A DNA stretch of 64,000 nucleotides from Pseudomonadota bacterium. GTDB taxonomy: Bacteria; Pseudomonadota; Alphaproteobacteria; Rhizobiales; Tepidamorphaceae. The notes under the pieces are model-generated. The model made no database searches. It saw nothing but the letters and a program-made list of their open reading frames with translations, and was not told the origin of the DNA. The stretch is from positions 62,001 to 126,000 of the forward strand of contig JAEWYT010000013.1 of NCBI GenBank assembly GCA_023458595.1, in the 5' to 3' direction. Of the stretch, positions 1-8,233 are shown piece by piece. Each line of letters starts with the position of its first letter. Position 1 is the first letter of the stretch. Both the position numbers and the translations under genes were made by a program.

Positions 1-334
1 AATGGCCGGTGCGCGACTGCGCCGACAGGGCGACGTTCTCGAGCGCGGTGAATTCCGGGAAGATCGAGGTGATCTGGAACGAGCGCACGAGGCCGATATG
101 CGGGCGCTCGTAGGCGGGTATCCGGGTTATGTCGTCGCCGGCGAAGACGATGCGGCCGTGGTTCGGCGACAGCTCGCCGGAAAGCTGGGCGACCAGCGTC
201 GTCTTGCCCGCGCCGTTCGGGCCGATCAGGGCGTGGATCTCGCCGTCGGCGACCTCGAGGTTCAGATCGTCGGTGGCGCGGAGCGCGCCGAAGGATTTCG
301 CCAGGCCCTCGACCCTCAGCAGCGGCTCAGCCAT
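1..334 (-). CDS. LivG-type ABC transporter ATP-binding protein (partial, 3' end outside window)
   Basis: This is the N-terminal 111 residues of an ATPase of the branched-chain amino acid (HAAT) ABC importer class; the rest lies beyond the left edge. It begins MAEPLLRVEGLAKSFGALRA, and the Walker A motif GPNGAGKTT follows at about residues 38-46. The text after it (IGLVRSFQITSIFPEFTALENV) is typical of LivG, with the Q-loop in RSFQ. The ATG at 334 overlaps the end of livM by 8 bases, so the genes are translationally coupled. It would energise the LivHM permease. The substrate is not shown by this subunit; context suggests an aromatic acid. Confidence 0.9.
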   Translation of the reverse strand, partial: MAEPLLRVEGLAKSFGALRATDDLNLEVADGEIHALIGPNGAGKTTLVAQLSGELSPNHGRIVFAGDDITRIPAYERPHIGLVRSFQITSIFPEFTALENVALSAQSRTGH

Positions 335-1334
335 CGCCGGCCTCCTTCCTGAACAGGAGCCCGTAGAGGCCGCGCTTGGCGAACAGGACGATCAGGATCA
401 GCATCGGCCCGAAGACAATGCGCCAGTGGTCCTTGAGGAGACCCATCCCAAGGTCGCCGAAGATGACGGGCAGGTATTCCTCGAGCATGAGGAAGGCGGC
501 GGAGCCGAGGATCGGGCCGGTGAGCGTTCCGATGCCGCCGAGGATCACCATGATCATGATGTCGCCGGACTTGGTCCAGGCGAGGATGTCGGGGCTGACG
601 AACTTCGTGTGATTGGCGAGCAGGGCGCCCGCGAGCCCGGCGCCGGCGCCGGCGATGACGAACGCCGCCAGCTTATAGCGGTAGACGGGATAGCCGAGCA
701 TCGCCATGCGCCGCTCGTTCTGCCTGATGCCGCGCAGGACGCGGCCGAAGCGCGAGGCGACGATCGCCCGGCAGAGGAGGAAGAAGGCGACCAGGAAGGC
801 GAGGCAGACGTAGTAGAAGGCCGTGTCGTTCTCGAGGTTCAGGAACGGCACCTCGCTGCGGCCGGCGAACATGAAGAGCCCATCGTCGCCGCCGTAGCGC
901 TGCAGCGAGATGAAGAAGAAGAACAGCATCTGGGCGAAGGCCAGCGTGATCATGATGAAGTAGACGCCGCTGGTCCTGAGGCACAGTGCGCCGAGGACGA
1001 CCGCGACGAGCCCGGACAGGACGACCGCCAGCGGCCAGACGACCGGCGCGTAGACGGAGCCGGGAAGACCGAACAGGGTCGACTGGTCGTAGGAATGGAA
1101 GGAGAGGATCGCGACCACGTAGGCGCCGATGCCGAGATAGGCGGCGTGGCCGAAGCTGACGAGCCCGCCGAAGCCGAGGATCAGGTCGAGCGAGATCGCG
1201 GCGATGGCGAAGATCAGGATGCGCGATACGGTCGACGTGAAGTAGGCGTTGCCGAGCGCGTCGGCGATGTAGGGGAACGCGACAAGGAACAACAACCCTA
1301 TGACCAGGAACGGCTTTTCGTAGCGTTCCGGCAT
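327..1334 (-). CDS. LivM-type ABC transporter permease
   Basis: A 335-residue hydrophobic inner-membrane permease of the HAAT family, the length usual for LivM. It starts MPERYEKPFLVIGLLFLVAF and has about nine or ten predicted membrane segments. The LivM hallmarks FGGLVSFGHAAYLGIGAY and GGIGTLTGPILGS, the EAA-like loop that contacts the ATPase, are present. It pairs with LivH, whose stop is at 1337, two bases upstream. The ATG at 1334 was preferred because a longer reading would run into livH. Substrate is inferred only from neighbours. Confidence 0.92.
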   Translation of the reverse strand: MPERYEKPFLVIGLLFLVAFPYIADALGNAYFTSTVSRILIFAIAAISLDLILGFGGLVSFGHAAYLGIGAYVVAILSFHSYDQSTLFGLPGSVYAPVVWPLAVVLSGLVAVVLGALCLRTSGVYFIMITLAFAQMLFFFFISLQRYGGDDGLFMFAGRSEVPFLNLENDTAFYYVCLAFLVAFFLLCRAIVASRFGRVLRGIRQNERRMAMLGYPVYRYKLAAFVIAGAGAGLAGALLANHTKFVSPDILAWTKSGDIMIMVILGGIGTLTGPILGSAAFLMLEEYLPVIFGDLGMGLLKDHWRIVFGPMLILIVLFAKRGLYGLLFRKEAGDG

Positions 1335-1336
1335 CG

Positions 1337-2260
1337 TCAGCGCGCCCCGGCCGCGGACGGGAACAGGCCGCGCGGCCTGACGACCAGCACGAGCGCCATC
1401 AGCAGGTAGACCATCATCGAGGAGAGGCCCGCCCCGACGCCGTCGGCTTCCGCCGGCGCCATGAAGAGCTTCAGCACGTCCGGCACGAAGGCGCGGCCGA
1501 GCGTGTCGACGATGCCGACCAGCAGAGAGCCGACGAGGGCGCCGCGGATCGAGCCGATGCCGCCGATGACGATGACGACGAAGGCGAGGATCAGGATCTG
1601 CTCGCCCATGCCGACCTGCACCGAGACGAGCGGCCCGGCCATCGCGCCGGCGAAGCCCGCGAACACGGCGCCGGCGGCGAAGAGGGCGGTGTAGAGCAGG
1701 GCGATGTCGACGCCGAGCGCCGCCACCATCTCGCGGTTGGTGGAGCCCGCGCGGATCAGCATGCCGGCGCGGGTGCGGGCGATGACGAGCCACAGGATCA
1801 GCGCGACGAGGATGCCGGCGGCGATGATGGCGATGCGATAGACCGGGTAGGGCACGCCGGGGATGATCTCGACGGAGCCTTTCAGGGCGTCCGGCACGTT
1901 CAGGAACAGGGGCGTGCGGCCCCAGATCATCGTCACCGCCTCGTTGATGAACAGGATCAGGCCGAAGGTCGCGAGCACCTGGTCGAGGTGGTCGCGGTCG
2001 TAGAGCCTGCGCATGACGACGAATTCGATGACGACGCCGGCGAGGGCCGCGGCGGGGAGGGCGGCGATCAGGCCGACCGCGAAGGAGCCTGTCAGGTTGG
2101 TGACGGTCGCCGCCACGTAGGCGCCGATCATGAACAGCGAGCCGTGGGCCAGATTGATCAGGCCCATGATGCCGAAGATCAGGGTCAGGCCCGCGGCGAC
2201 GAGGAACAGGAAGATGCCGAGCTGCAGCCCGTTCAGCGTCTGTTCGACGAAAAGGAGCAT
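1337..2260 (-). CDS. LivH-type ABC transporter permease
   Basis: A 307-residue inner-membrane permease of the LivH class. It starts MLLFVEQTLNGLQLGIFLFL, a classic LivH N-terminus, and an AAGGAG-type Shine-Dalgarno lies just upstream of 2260. The motif GLINLAHGSLFMIGAY and the EAA-like loop IGGIGSIRGALVGSLLVG are both present. An upstream in-frame ATG at 2329 would add a hydrophilic, unconserved extension and is not favoured. It forms one transport unit with LivM and LivG downstream and the binding protein upstream. Confidence 0.92.
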   Translation of the reverse strand: MLLFVEQTLNGLQLGIFLFLVAAGLTLIFGIMGLINLAHGSLFMIGAYVAATVTNLTGSFAVGLIAALPAAALAGVVIEFVVMRRLYDRDHLDQVLATFGLILFINEAVTMIWGRTPLFLNVPDALKGSVEIIPGVPYPVYRIAIIAAGILVALILWLVIARTRAGMLIRAGSTNREMVAALGVDIALLYTALFAAGAVFAGFAGAMAGPLVSVQVGMGEQILILAFVVIVIGGIGSIRGALVGSLLVGIVDTLGRAFVPDVLKLFMAPAEADGVGAGLSSMMVYLLMALVLVVRPRGLFPSAAGAR

Positions 2261-2338
2261 GGACGCGCTTCCCCCCGGACTGCGCCGAACTTCAGGAAAA
2301 ACGGGCGGCCGGTGGGCGGCCGCCCGCAATCGGGCCGT

Positions 2339-3517
2339 TCACTGCATCGGGCACTTGTCGTGGTAGGCGTCGACGTGATCCTCGGCGATGACGCCGGTGG
2401 TCACGAGGTGGAGCTTGCCGTCCGAGCCCTTCTCAGCCTTGATGGCGTACCAGTCGTGGATCGGGTGGTTGTTGTTGGCGAACTTGAACTTGCCGCGCGT
2501 CGACTCGAAGTCGGCGGCCTTCAGCGCCGACCGGAAGCCGTCCTTGTCGGCCGAGACCTTGCCGCCGGTGCTCTTCAGAGCGCTGGCGATCAGCTTCGCC
2601 GTGTCGTAGCCCTGGCTCGCGTACGGGGTGGGCTCGCGGTTGTACTTGGCGCGGAACTCCTCGACGAACTTCTTGTTGGCCGCGTTGTCGAGGTCGATGT
2701 TCCAGTGGCTCGACGTGGAGACGCCGAGGGAAGCCTCGCCGACGGCCTCCATGATGCGCTGCTCGAGGCTCGGCGCGGAGACGACCAGCGGGATGTCGGC
2801 CTTGAGGCCGGCCTGGTCGTACTGCTTCATGAAGTTGATACCCATGCCGCCGGGCAGGAAGTAGAACACCATCTCCGGCTTGTCGGCGCGGATCTTGGCG
2901 ATCTCGGCGGCGTAGTCGCTCTGGCCGAGCTGGGTGTAGATCTCGTCGACGATCTCGCCCTTGAAGAAGCGCTTGAAGCCGGCGATGGCGTCCTTGCCGG
3001 CCTGGTAGTTCGGCGCGAGCGCGACGGCGGACTTGTAGCCGGCCTTCTGCGCGGCGATGCCGGCGGCCTCGTGCAGGGAGTCGTTCTGCCAGGAGACGAC
3101 GAAGTAGTTCGGGTCGCATTTCTCGCCGGCGAACGTCGACGGGGCGGAGTTCGGCGAGATGTAGAACAGGCCGGCGCCGAGCGCCATCGGCGCGACGATC
3201 GGCGAGATGTTCGAGAAGATGACGCCGGTGATGATCTCCGCGCCGTCGCGCTTGATCATGCGGTCGGCGATCTGCTGGGCGTTCTCAGGCTTCAGGCCGT
3301 CGTCCTCGACCATCAGCGTCACGTCGGCGCCGCCGAGCTTGCCGTTCTCTTCGTCCATCGCCAGCATGAAGCCGTCACGGACGTCCTCGCCGAGATAGCC
3401 GGCGGGGCCGGACAGCGTGGTGATCATGCCGATCTTCACCGGATCGGCGGCCAAGGCCGTGGAAGCGGCCAGCGCCGCGCCGATGCCGAGCGCGGCGAAT
3501 GTCAGTCTGGATGCCAT
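2339..3517 (-). CDS. Periplasmic substrate-binding protein of HAAT-type ABC importer
   Basis: A 392-residue type-I periplasmic binding protein (Peripla_BP_6, LivJ-like). Residues 1-23 form a Sec signal peptide ending in the Ala-rich STALA-AD cleavage site. The mature start DPVKIGMITTLSGPAGYLGED is typical of the family. The C-terminus carries a Cys (DKCPMQ) like binding proteins for aromatic compounds, but this is only suggestive. It lies between the ACMS decarboxylase gene and the permease genes on one strand, so the likely ligand is the aromatic acid degraded by the upstream enzymes, such as an anthranilate or nitrobenzoate derivative. That ligand is inference. Confidence 0.9.
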   Translation of the reverse strand: MASRLTFAALGIGAALAASTALAADPVKIGMITTLSGPAGYLGEDVRDGFMLAMDEENGKLGGADVTLMVEDDGLKPENAQQIADRMIKRDGAEIITGVIFSNISPIVAPMALGAGLFYISPNSAPSTFAGEKCDPNYFVVSWQNDSLHEAAGIAAQKAGYKSAVALAPNYQAGKDAIAGFKRFFKGEIVDEIYTQLGQSDYAAEIAKIRADKPEMVFYFLPGGMGINFMKQYDQAGLKADIPLVVSAPSLEQRIMEAVGEASLGVSTSSHWNIDLDNAANKKFVEEFRAKYNREPTPYASQGYDTAKLIASALKSTGGKVSADKDGFRSALKAADFESTRGKFKFANNNHPIHDWYAIKAEKGSDGKLHLVTTGVIAEDHVDAYHDKCPMQ

Positions 3518-3560
3518 TTTTCGTCTCTCCCGCTGGATTGTCAGGTGTACCCTGGTGGAA

Positions 3561-3579
3561 GGCGCCTGATGAGGGCGCC
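3561..3579. repeat. Short inverted repeat between binding-protein and ACMSD genes
   Basis: Two GGCGCC arms (3561-3566 and 3574-3579) separated by seven bases lie in the 65-base gap between the ACMS decarboxylase stop and the binding-protein start. It could be a small attenuating or RNA-processing hairpin that adjusts expression of the transporter relative to the enzymes. No U-tract follows it on the transcribed strand. Confidence 0.35.
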
Positions 3580-3582
3580 GAA

Positions 3583-4632
3583 TTATTTTATGCTTAAACT
3601 TTCTTCGCTCCGTGCCGTCGTGTCAATCGCACCTCTTGCCGGCAAACCAAAAAAGCGGATTGCGTTTTCCCCCAGAATGACCCGTTTCTCGTCGTTCGAC
3701 AGCCGTTCCGAGCCCCGCACGAGCGCGCCCATCGTCTGTTCGCCGAGCGGGAACGGATAGTCGGTCCCGAACATTACCCGCTCTTTCCCCATCACGTCGA
3801 CCAGCAGTCTGAGCGCGCCGTCGTCGAAGACGGCGGAATCGACGCAGAAGCGGTCGACGTAGCTCGACGGCGGGTTCGGGCAGTCCTCGCGGACGATGTC
3901 GCGGTGCTTCCAGGCGTTGTCGACTCGGCCGAGCAGATAGGCGAACGATCCGCCGCCGTGGGCGAAGCAGATGTTGAGCGACCGCGGCAGGCGTTCGAAG
4001 GCGCCCGACAGGATCAGCTTGAGGATCGAGAGCTGCGTCTCCGCCGGCATCGCGACCAGCCATTGCAGCATCCATTTCGACATGCGGCCGGCGCCCAGCA
4101 TGTCCCAGGGATGGACCAGCACCGGCGCGCCGATCGTCGCGCAATGCTGGAGGAAGGCGATCAGCCCCTCGTCGTCGAGATCGCGCTCGCCCACGTGGTT
4201 GCCGATCTGGATGCCGTGGTGGCCGTCCGCCATGGCCCTCTCGGCCTCGCGGCAGGCCAGGTCGGTGTCCTGCAGCGGCACCTGGGCGAGCGCAAAGAGC
4301 CGGTCCGGCGCCCGGGCCGTCATCTCCAGCGCCGCGTCGTTGAAGATGCGGGCGCAGTCGGCGGCTTCCTCCGGCTTTCTCATGTAGGCGAACAGCACCG
4401 GCGTCGCGCAGAGGATCTGCCGGTCGATGCCGTCCCGGTCCATCTCCTCGAGCCGCTTCTCGACGCTCCAGCAGGCCGAATAGATCGGCCGGAACTCGCG
4501 GTCGCCGACCATCACCATCGCCTTGCCCTCGCCGAGGTGCTTCATCCACGGCCAGTCGGGCGTGCCGAAGCGCTCGGCGAGGTCGGGCCACGTCTCCGGG
4601 AAGAAGTGGCTGTGCATGTCGACGGTGGTCAT
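3583..4632 (-). CDS. nbaD: 2-amino-3-carboxymuconate-6-semialdehyde decarboxylase (ACMSD)
   Basis: A 349-residue amidohydrolase-superfamily decarboxylase that converts ACMS, the ring-cleavage product of 3-hydroxyanthranilate, to 2-aminomuconate semialdehyde. The zinc ligands and catalytic residues known for Pseudomonas ACMSD are all visible with a constant small offset: His7 and His9 (DMHSHFF), His174 (LVHPWDMLG), His225 (FAHGGGSF) and Asp291 (FGTDYPF). The start is the ATG at 4632; a longer open frame upstream crosses a repeat-rich gap and is not conserved. It lies downstream of the 3-hydroxyanthranilate dioxygenase gene, which makes its substrate. The symbol follows the nba (2-nitrobenzoate) pathway. 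Confidence 0.93.
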   Translation of the reverse strand: MTTVDMHSHFFPETWPDLAERFGTPDWPWMKHLGEGKAMVMVGDREFRPIYSACWSVEKRLEEMDRDGIDRQILCATPVLFAYMRKPEEAADCARIFNDAALEMTARAPDRLFALAQVPLQDTDLACREAERAMADGHHGIQIGNHVGERDLDDEGLIAFLQHCATIGAPVLVHPWDMLGAGRMSKWMLQWLVAMPAETQLSILKLILSGAFERLPRSLNICFAHGGGSFAYLLGRVDNAWKHRDIVREDCPNPPSSYVDRFCVDSAVFDDGALRLLVDVMGKERVMFGTDYPFPLGEQTMGALVRGSERLSNDEKRVILGENAIRFFGLPARGAIDTTARSEESLSIK

Positions 4633-4928
4633 GGGGCGGCCCCGGTCGAACGCCTCGCCATTGTCGTCCCGGCCAAGCGAGCGGAGGTGAGCGCGAGCCG
4701 GGACCGGTCTCGACGGAAGCGCTGCGGCAAGCCCGATCCCGGCTCTCCACTGCGTTCCGGCCGGGACGACGAAGGACAGCCTGCGGGCCGGTATGACGGA
4801 ACCGCGACGCCCGGTAGCCCGCATGGAGCGGCGAGCGGAATGCGGGAACGGCCGTGCCACGCGGCGTCCCGGATTTCGCCGCGCTCCATCCGGGCTACGG
4901 TCAGCGCCAGATGAGGTGAGGGCACCCC
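4633..4928. repeat. Intergenic region with two palindromic repeat elements
   Basis: This 296-base gap has no convincing gene. It holds two palindromic units. The first has outer arms of 12 bp (4663-4674 with 4759-4770) and inner 9-bp arms (4695-4703 with 4737-4745). The second pairs 4811-4834 with 4876-4900, with a few mismatches and indels. The sequence style (GTCGTCCCGGCC and CTCCATCCGGGCTACGG) resembles dispersed intergenic palindromes of Rhizobiales genomes. The element sits between two cotranscribed genes and could form large RNA hairpins. Copy number in the genome is unknown from this window. Confidence 0.6.
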
Positions 4929-5483
4929 TCAGATCTCCGCCCAGCCGGGCGGCGGGACCTTGCCGGGATGAACGGCGCCGCAGTGCTTGCACTTGCGCGC
5001 CTCCTCGTCGGCGTAGAAGGCCTCGTAGAGCGGCGGCAGGTCCTTGACGATGTCGGTGACCTCGACCTCGATGCGGTGGACGAGACCGCCACACTCGAAG
5101 CAGTACCACTCGAAGCCGTCCTTCATGCCGGGCACGCGCGGGCTCTCGACGACGAGGCCGATCGAGCCCTCCTGCGGGCGCTGCGGCCCGTGGCGGACGT
5201 GGGCGGGCAGCATGAAGACCTCGCCCTCGCGGATCGGCACGTCGTAGATCTTCCCGTTCTCGGCGATCTTGAGGATCATGTCGCCCTTGATCTGGTAGAA
5301 GAATTCCTCGACCGGATCGTCGTGGAAGTCGACCCGCCGGTTGGGCCCGCCGACGATCATGACGATCATGTTCGTTTTGCTGTCGAACAGGTGCTTGTTG
5401 CCGACCGGGGGCTTGAGCAGGTGCTTGTTCTCGTCGATCCACTTCTGGAAGTTGAAGGGCTTCAGCGACGGATGGACGTTCAT
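4929..5483 (-). CDS. nbaC: 3-hydroxyanthranilate 3,4-dioxygenase
   Basis: A 184-residue cupin dioxygenase that opens the ring of 3-hydroxyanthranilate with O2 to give ACMS. Residues match the Cupriavidus enzyme with an offset of +3: Fe(II) ligands His54, Glu60 and His98; substrate-binding Arg50, Arg102 and Glu113; and the C-terminal rubredoxin-like iron site Cys128, Cys131, Cys165 and Cys168. All catalytic residues are intact. Its ATG overlaps the stop of the upstream RidA-family gene in an ATGA arrangement, so translation is coupled. The gene is also called haaO in other organisms. Confidence 0.96.
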   Translation of the reverse strand: MNVHPSLKPFNFQKWIDENKHLLKPPVGNKHLFDSKTNMIVMIVGGPNRRVDFHDDPVEEFFYQIKGDMILKIAENGKIYDVPIREGEVFMLPAHVRHGPQRPQEGSIGLVVESPRVPGMKDGFEWYCFECGGLVHRIEVEVTDIVKDLPPLYEAFYADEEARKCKHCGAVHPGKVPPPGWAEI

Positions 5484-5938
5484 GGGTTCTCTCCCCTCTG
5501 GTTCTGGCCGCGCGGCCTGAACGCCACCGCCTTCATCTCCACGAGCAGATGCGGGTGGGCGAGCGCGTGGACGGCGACGGTCGCCCGCGACGGACCGGAA
5601 TAGTCGAAGTACTCGGCGTAGGCCGCGTTGTAGCCGCCGAAATCGTTCATGCTGACGAGGTAGGTGGTGATCTCGACGAGGTCTTCGAGGCCGGCGCCCT
5701 CGGAGGCGAGGATGTCGCGGATGCTCTCGATCACTGCGCGGGTCTGGACGCGGATGTCGAGGACGCGGGTGCCCATCTCGTCGCTCTCCTCGGCGCCGGC
5801 GATCGTGTTGTCGGCGCGGCGCGCGGTCGTCCCGGAGACGAACAGGAAGTCGCCGGCGCGCTTGACGTGCGGATAGACGCCGCGCGGCTTCGGCTTTCCC
5901 TCGACGAGGCGGGCGGAGGAGGCGGTGTCGTCGGTCAT
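5480..5938 (-). CDS. RidA-family protein, probable 2-aminomuconate deaminase
   Basis: A 152-residue YjgF/YER057c/RidA-fold protein (if started at the ATG at 5938; an in-frame ATG at 5986 would add 16 residues, and neither start has a strong ribosome site). RidA features seen are FLFVSGTTARR, the trimer-interface region and the C-terminal HPHLLVEMKAVAF, where RidA deaminases have a conserved Glu. In nba and amn pathways a RidA-family protein deaminates 2-aminomuconate, and its place directly before the dioxygenase and ACMSD genes supports that role. A generic imine deaminase is the alternative. Confidence 0.75.
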   Translation of the reverse strand: MTDDTASSARLVEGKPKPRGVYPHVKRAGDFLFVSGTTARRADNTIAGAEESDEMGTRVLDIRVQTRAVIESIRDILASEGAGLEDLVEITTYLVSMNDFGGYNAAYAEYFDYSGPSRATVAVHALAHPHLLVEMKAVAFRPRGQNQRGENP

Positions 5939-6059
5939 CGGGGTGTCCGGGCTCTCGATCGCGTGGCCGCCGGCGGTGCGCGGCATCGCCGTGACCAGGC
6001 GAGTGTGCCACGTGTCGATATTCAGAAGAAATGAATTATCGCCGTTTTGATATAGACGA

Positions 6060-7022
6060 TCAGAATATCTGGTCTGCGGCGGTCTCGGCGGCGATCTCGC
6101 AAGCGACGATCCGCAGTTCGGCGATCAGGGCGGCGGCGACGGGAGAAGGCGTGGCGCTGGCGCGCGTGGTCAGTCCGACGGAACCCGAGGCGCGCGGCAG
6201 GGCGATCGGCAACCGCATGAGGCGGCCCTCCAGGATGTCCTGACGCACGACCTGGTAGGGCCAGGCGGATATGGCGTCGGTCTCGGCGGCGAGGCGGCGG
6301 TTGGTGAGCACGGAGACGGATTCGACCCCGACGGGGGGAACCTGGAGGCCGGCCTCATGGAAGGCGTGCTCGAGCTGGCGGCGCAGCGTGGTCTCGTGCG
6401 GCGGCAGGATGAAGTCCCAGGCGAGGGTGCCCGCCAGCGTGATCTCGGGCGACGACAGCAGAGGATGGCCCGGGCGCACGACGAGGCAGGTGATCTCGTC
6501 GTACAGCACCTCCTGGTGCATGCCCTCGCGGCCGCGGAATTCCGGCAGGCGACCGACGACGAGATCGAGGTCGCCGATCCTGAGGGCCGGTATCAGGATG
6601 TCGTTCGTGCCCTCGACGACGGAGACCATCACCTTCGGCCGCTCGCGGCGCAGGCGGGCTATCGCGTTGGGCAGCAGCCGCGCGGCCGCCGCGAGCAGCG
6701 TGCCGACGACAACGCGGCCGCCGAGACCCTCCTGCAGATCGCGGATCTCCTCGCCGGCGTGGCGCAGCTCGGCGAGGATCAGCCGCGCGCGCCGGCTGAG
6801 CGTCGTGCCGAAGGAGGTCGGCAGCACGCCCCGGTTGGTGCGCGTGAACAGCGTCACGCCGAGGATCCGCTCGGCCTCCTTCAGGGCCTTGGTGGCGGTC
6901 GGCTGGGTGATGTTGAGGCTTTCCGCGGCGACACGGATCGAGCCGTGGTCTTCGATGGCGGCAACAATCCGCAGTTGTTTGACAGACAGCCGCTGGGTGG
7001 CCTCGGCCAAACCATCGGACAT
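6060..7022 (-). CDS. LysR-family transcriptional regulator
   Basis: A 320-residue LysR-type regulator with an N-terminal winged HTH at about residues 14-73 (core SIRVAAESLNITQPTATKAL) and a periplasmic-binding-protein-like effector domain beyond residue 95. The text GGRVVVGTLLAAAARLLPNAI marks the start of the co-inducer domain. It is most like the GbpR/PcaQ-type branch that responds to aromatic or sugar acids. It is encoded upstream of, and on the same strand as, the catabolic genes rather than divergently, so it may head the operon or have its own promoter. The likely effector is a pathway intermediate; this is inference. Confidence 0.88.
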   Translation of the reverse strand: MSDGLAEATQRLSVKQLRIVAAIEDHGSIRVAAESLNITQPTATKALKEAERILGVTLFTRTNRGVLPTSFGTTLSRRARLILAELRHAGEEIRDLQEGLGGRVVVGTLLAAAARLLPNAIARLRRERPKVMVSVVEGTNDILIPALRIGDLDLVVGRLPEFRGREGMHQEVLYDEITCLVVRPGHPLLSSPEITLAGTLAWDFILPPHETTLRRQLEHAFHEAGLQVPPVGVESVSVLTNRRLAAETDAISAWPYQVVRQDILEGRLMRLPIALPRASGSVGLTTRASATPSPVAAALIAELRIVACEIAAETAADQIF

Positions 7023-7120
7023 TAATTTCTCCCCCGAGTACCGGGGAGATTGGACCTCAATTTTGCCGCGTTGGAAAGCGACTCGACACTTATACTATGG
7101 GATATTCCCGGCGGTGATGG

Positions 7121-8131
7121 CTACATCGTGCTCTGGAAGCAGTGCGAGAACGCGTCCCGGTTGAACGCGATCAGAGCCGGGTAGAGATCCGGTCCGGGCT
7201 CCAGCGCGGCGCCGAGCGGATCGAGCGTTCCGGTGTGGGCGCTCGTGCCCTCGACGATCACGTCGACGAGCTTCGGCGGGAACTGCGGCTCGGCAAAGAT
7301 GCAGGCGCGGCCGTGCTCCTCGATCTCGGCGCGAATCTCCTTAAGACGCTGGGCGCCGGGCTGGCGCTCCGGGCTGATCGAGATCGCGCCCTGGCCGTGG
7401 AGGCCGAAGCGAGCGTCGAAATAGCGGAACGACTCGTGGAACGTGAAGTAGGGGACGTCGTGATAGGGCTTCAGGGCCTCGGCCGTTGCCGCCTCGATCT
7501 GCTCGAGTTTCGCGGCGACCGCCGCGCCGTTCCTGCGGTAGGTTTCCGCGTCGGTCGGATCCTTTTCGCTCAGGACGGCGACGATCTCGGCGACCATGGC
7601 GCGCGCGTTGGCGGGGTCCAGCCAGACGTGCGGATCGACGCCGGTGTGGTGGTGGTGCTCCTCGTCCTCATCCTCGTCGTGATGCTCTTCGGCCGCGTGT
7701 TCGGCTTCGTGCCCGGCCTCGTGCTCATCGCCATCGGCGTGTTCGTGCTCATGATCGTGGTCCCCGGCGCCCTCCGGGTAGTTCAGCAACGTCATGCCCG
7801 GCGCATGGAGGAGGGCGACGGCCTGGGCGCCGGTGCCGAGGTTCTCGATCGGGCGCTCGAGAAAGGTCTCGAGCTCCTCGCCGACCCAGAACACGACGTC
7901 GGCGTTGGACAGCGCCTCGGCGTCGGAGGGGCGCATGGAATAGGTGTGCGGGGAATCGGCGCCGGAGACGAGCAGGTGCGGGTTGCCGAGGTCGCCCATC
8001 ACGGCGGCGACCAGCGAATGCACGGGCTTGATCGAGGCGACGACATTCAAGGAATCCGCCCGCGCCGTCGGGGCCGCCATCAGGGCGGTGAACGAGACGG
8101 CGGCGAGGGCATGAAGGCGGGGCAGGCGCAT
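7121..8131 (-). CDS. znuA: Zinc ABC transporter periplasmic binding protein ZnuA
   Basis: A 336-residue cluster A-I (TroA-like) metal-binding protein. Residues 1-25 form a signal peptide ending TARA-DS. The family start NVVASIKPVHSLVAAVMGD follows, then a long His/Asp/Glu-rich loop (about residues 130-168, with EHHHHTGVDPHVWLDP) that is diagnostic for zinc-specific ZnuA. Metal-ligand histidines appear in KPVHS, DPHVW and FHESF. It delivers Zn2+ to ZnuBC, encoded divergently across a shared regulatory gap with a Zur palindrome. Confidence 0.95.
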   Translation of the reverse strand: MRLPRLHALAAVSFTALMAAPTARADSLNVVASIKPVHSLVAAVMGDLGNPHLLVSGADSPHTYSMRPSDAEALSNADVVFWVGEELETFLERPIENLGTGAQAVALLHAPGMTLLNYPEGAGDHDHEHEHADGDEHEAGHEAEHAAEEHHDEDEDEEHHHHTGVDPHVWLDPANARAMVAEIVAVLSEKDPTDAETYRRNGAAVAAKLEQIEAATAEALKPYHDVPYFTFHESFRYFDARFGLHGQGAISISPERQPGAQRLKEIRAEIEEHGRACIFAEPQFPPKLVDVIVEGTSAHTGTLDPLGAALEPGPDLYPALIAFNRDAFSHCFQSTM

Positions 8132-8165
8132 GTCGGCAAATCCTCTACGCTGGGAGCGAATGCGT

Positions 8166-8196
8166 GTTACACTATAACAAATGTTATACTATAACA
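8166..8196. promoter_or_regulatory. Zur operator between znuA and znuCB
   Basis: A perfect 15-bp palindrome TGTTATACTATAACA lies at 8182-8196, and a second imperfect copy GTTACACTATAAC at 8166-8178. This is the alphaproteobacterial Zur box form (TGTTATAnnATAACA-like). Both sit in the 102-base gap between the divergent znuA and znuC starts, so zinc-loaded Zur should repress both transcripts at once. Confidence 0.88.
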
Positions 8197-8233
8197 ACAA
8201 GGGACGGGCGCAGTCCTCCCCTGCGAGGCCGGA

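Noticed and set aside
4640..4928. Open frames across the gap between the HAO and ACMSD genes
   Set aside because: They run through the palindromic repeats and give Arg/Pro-rich text with no homology to the flanking enzymes.
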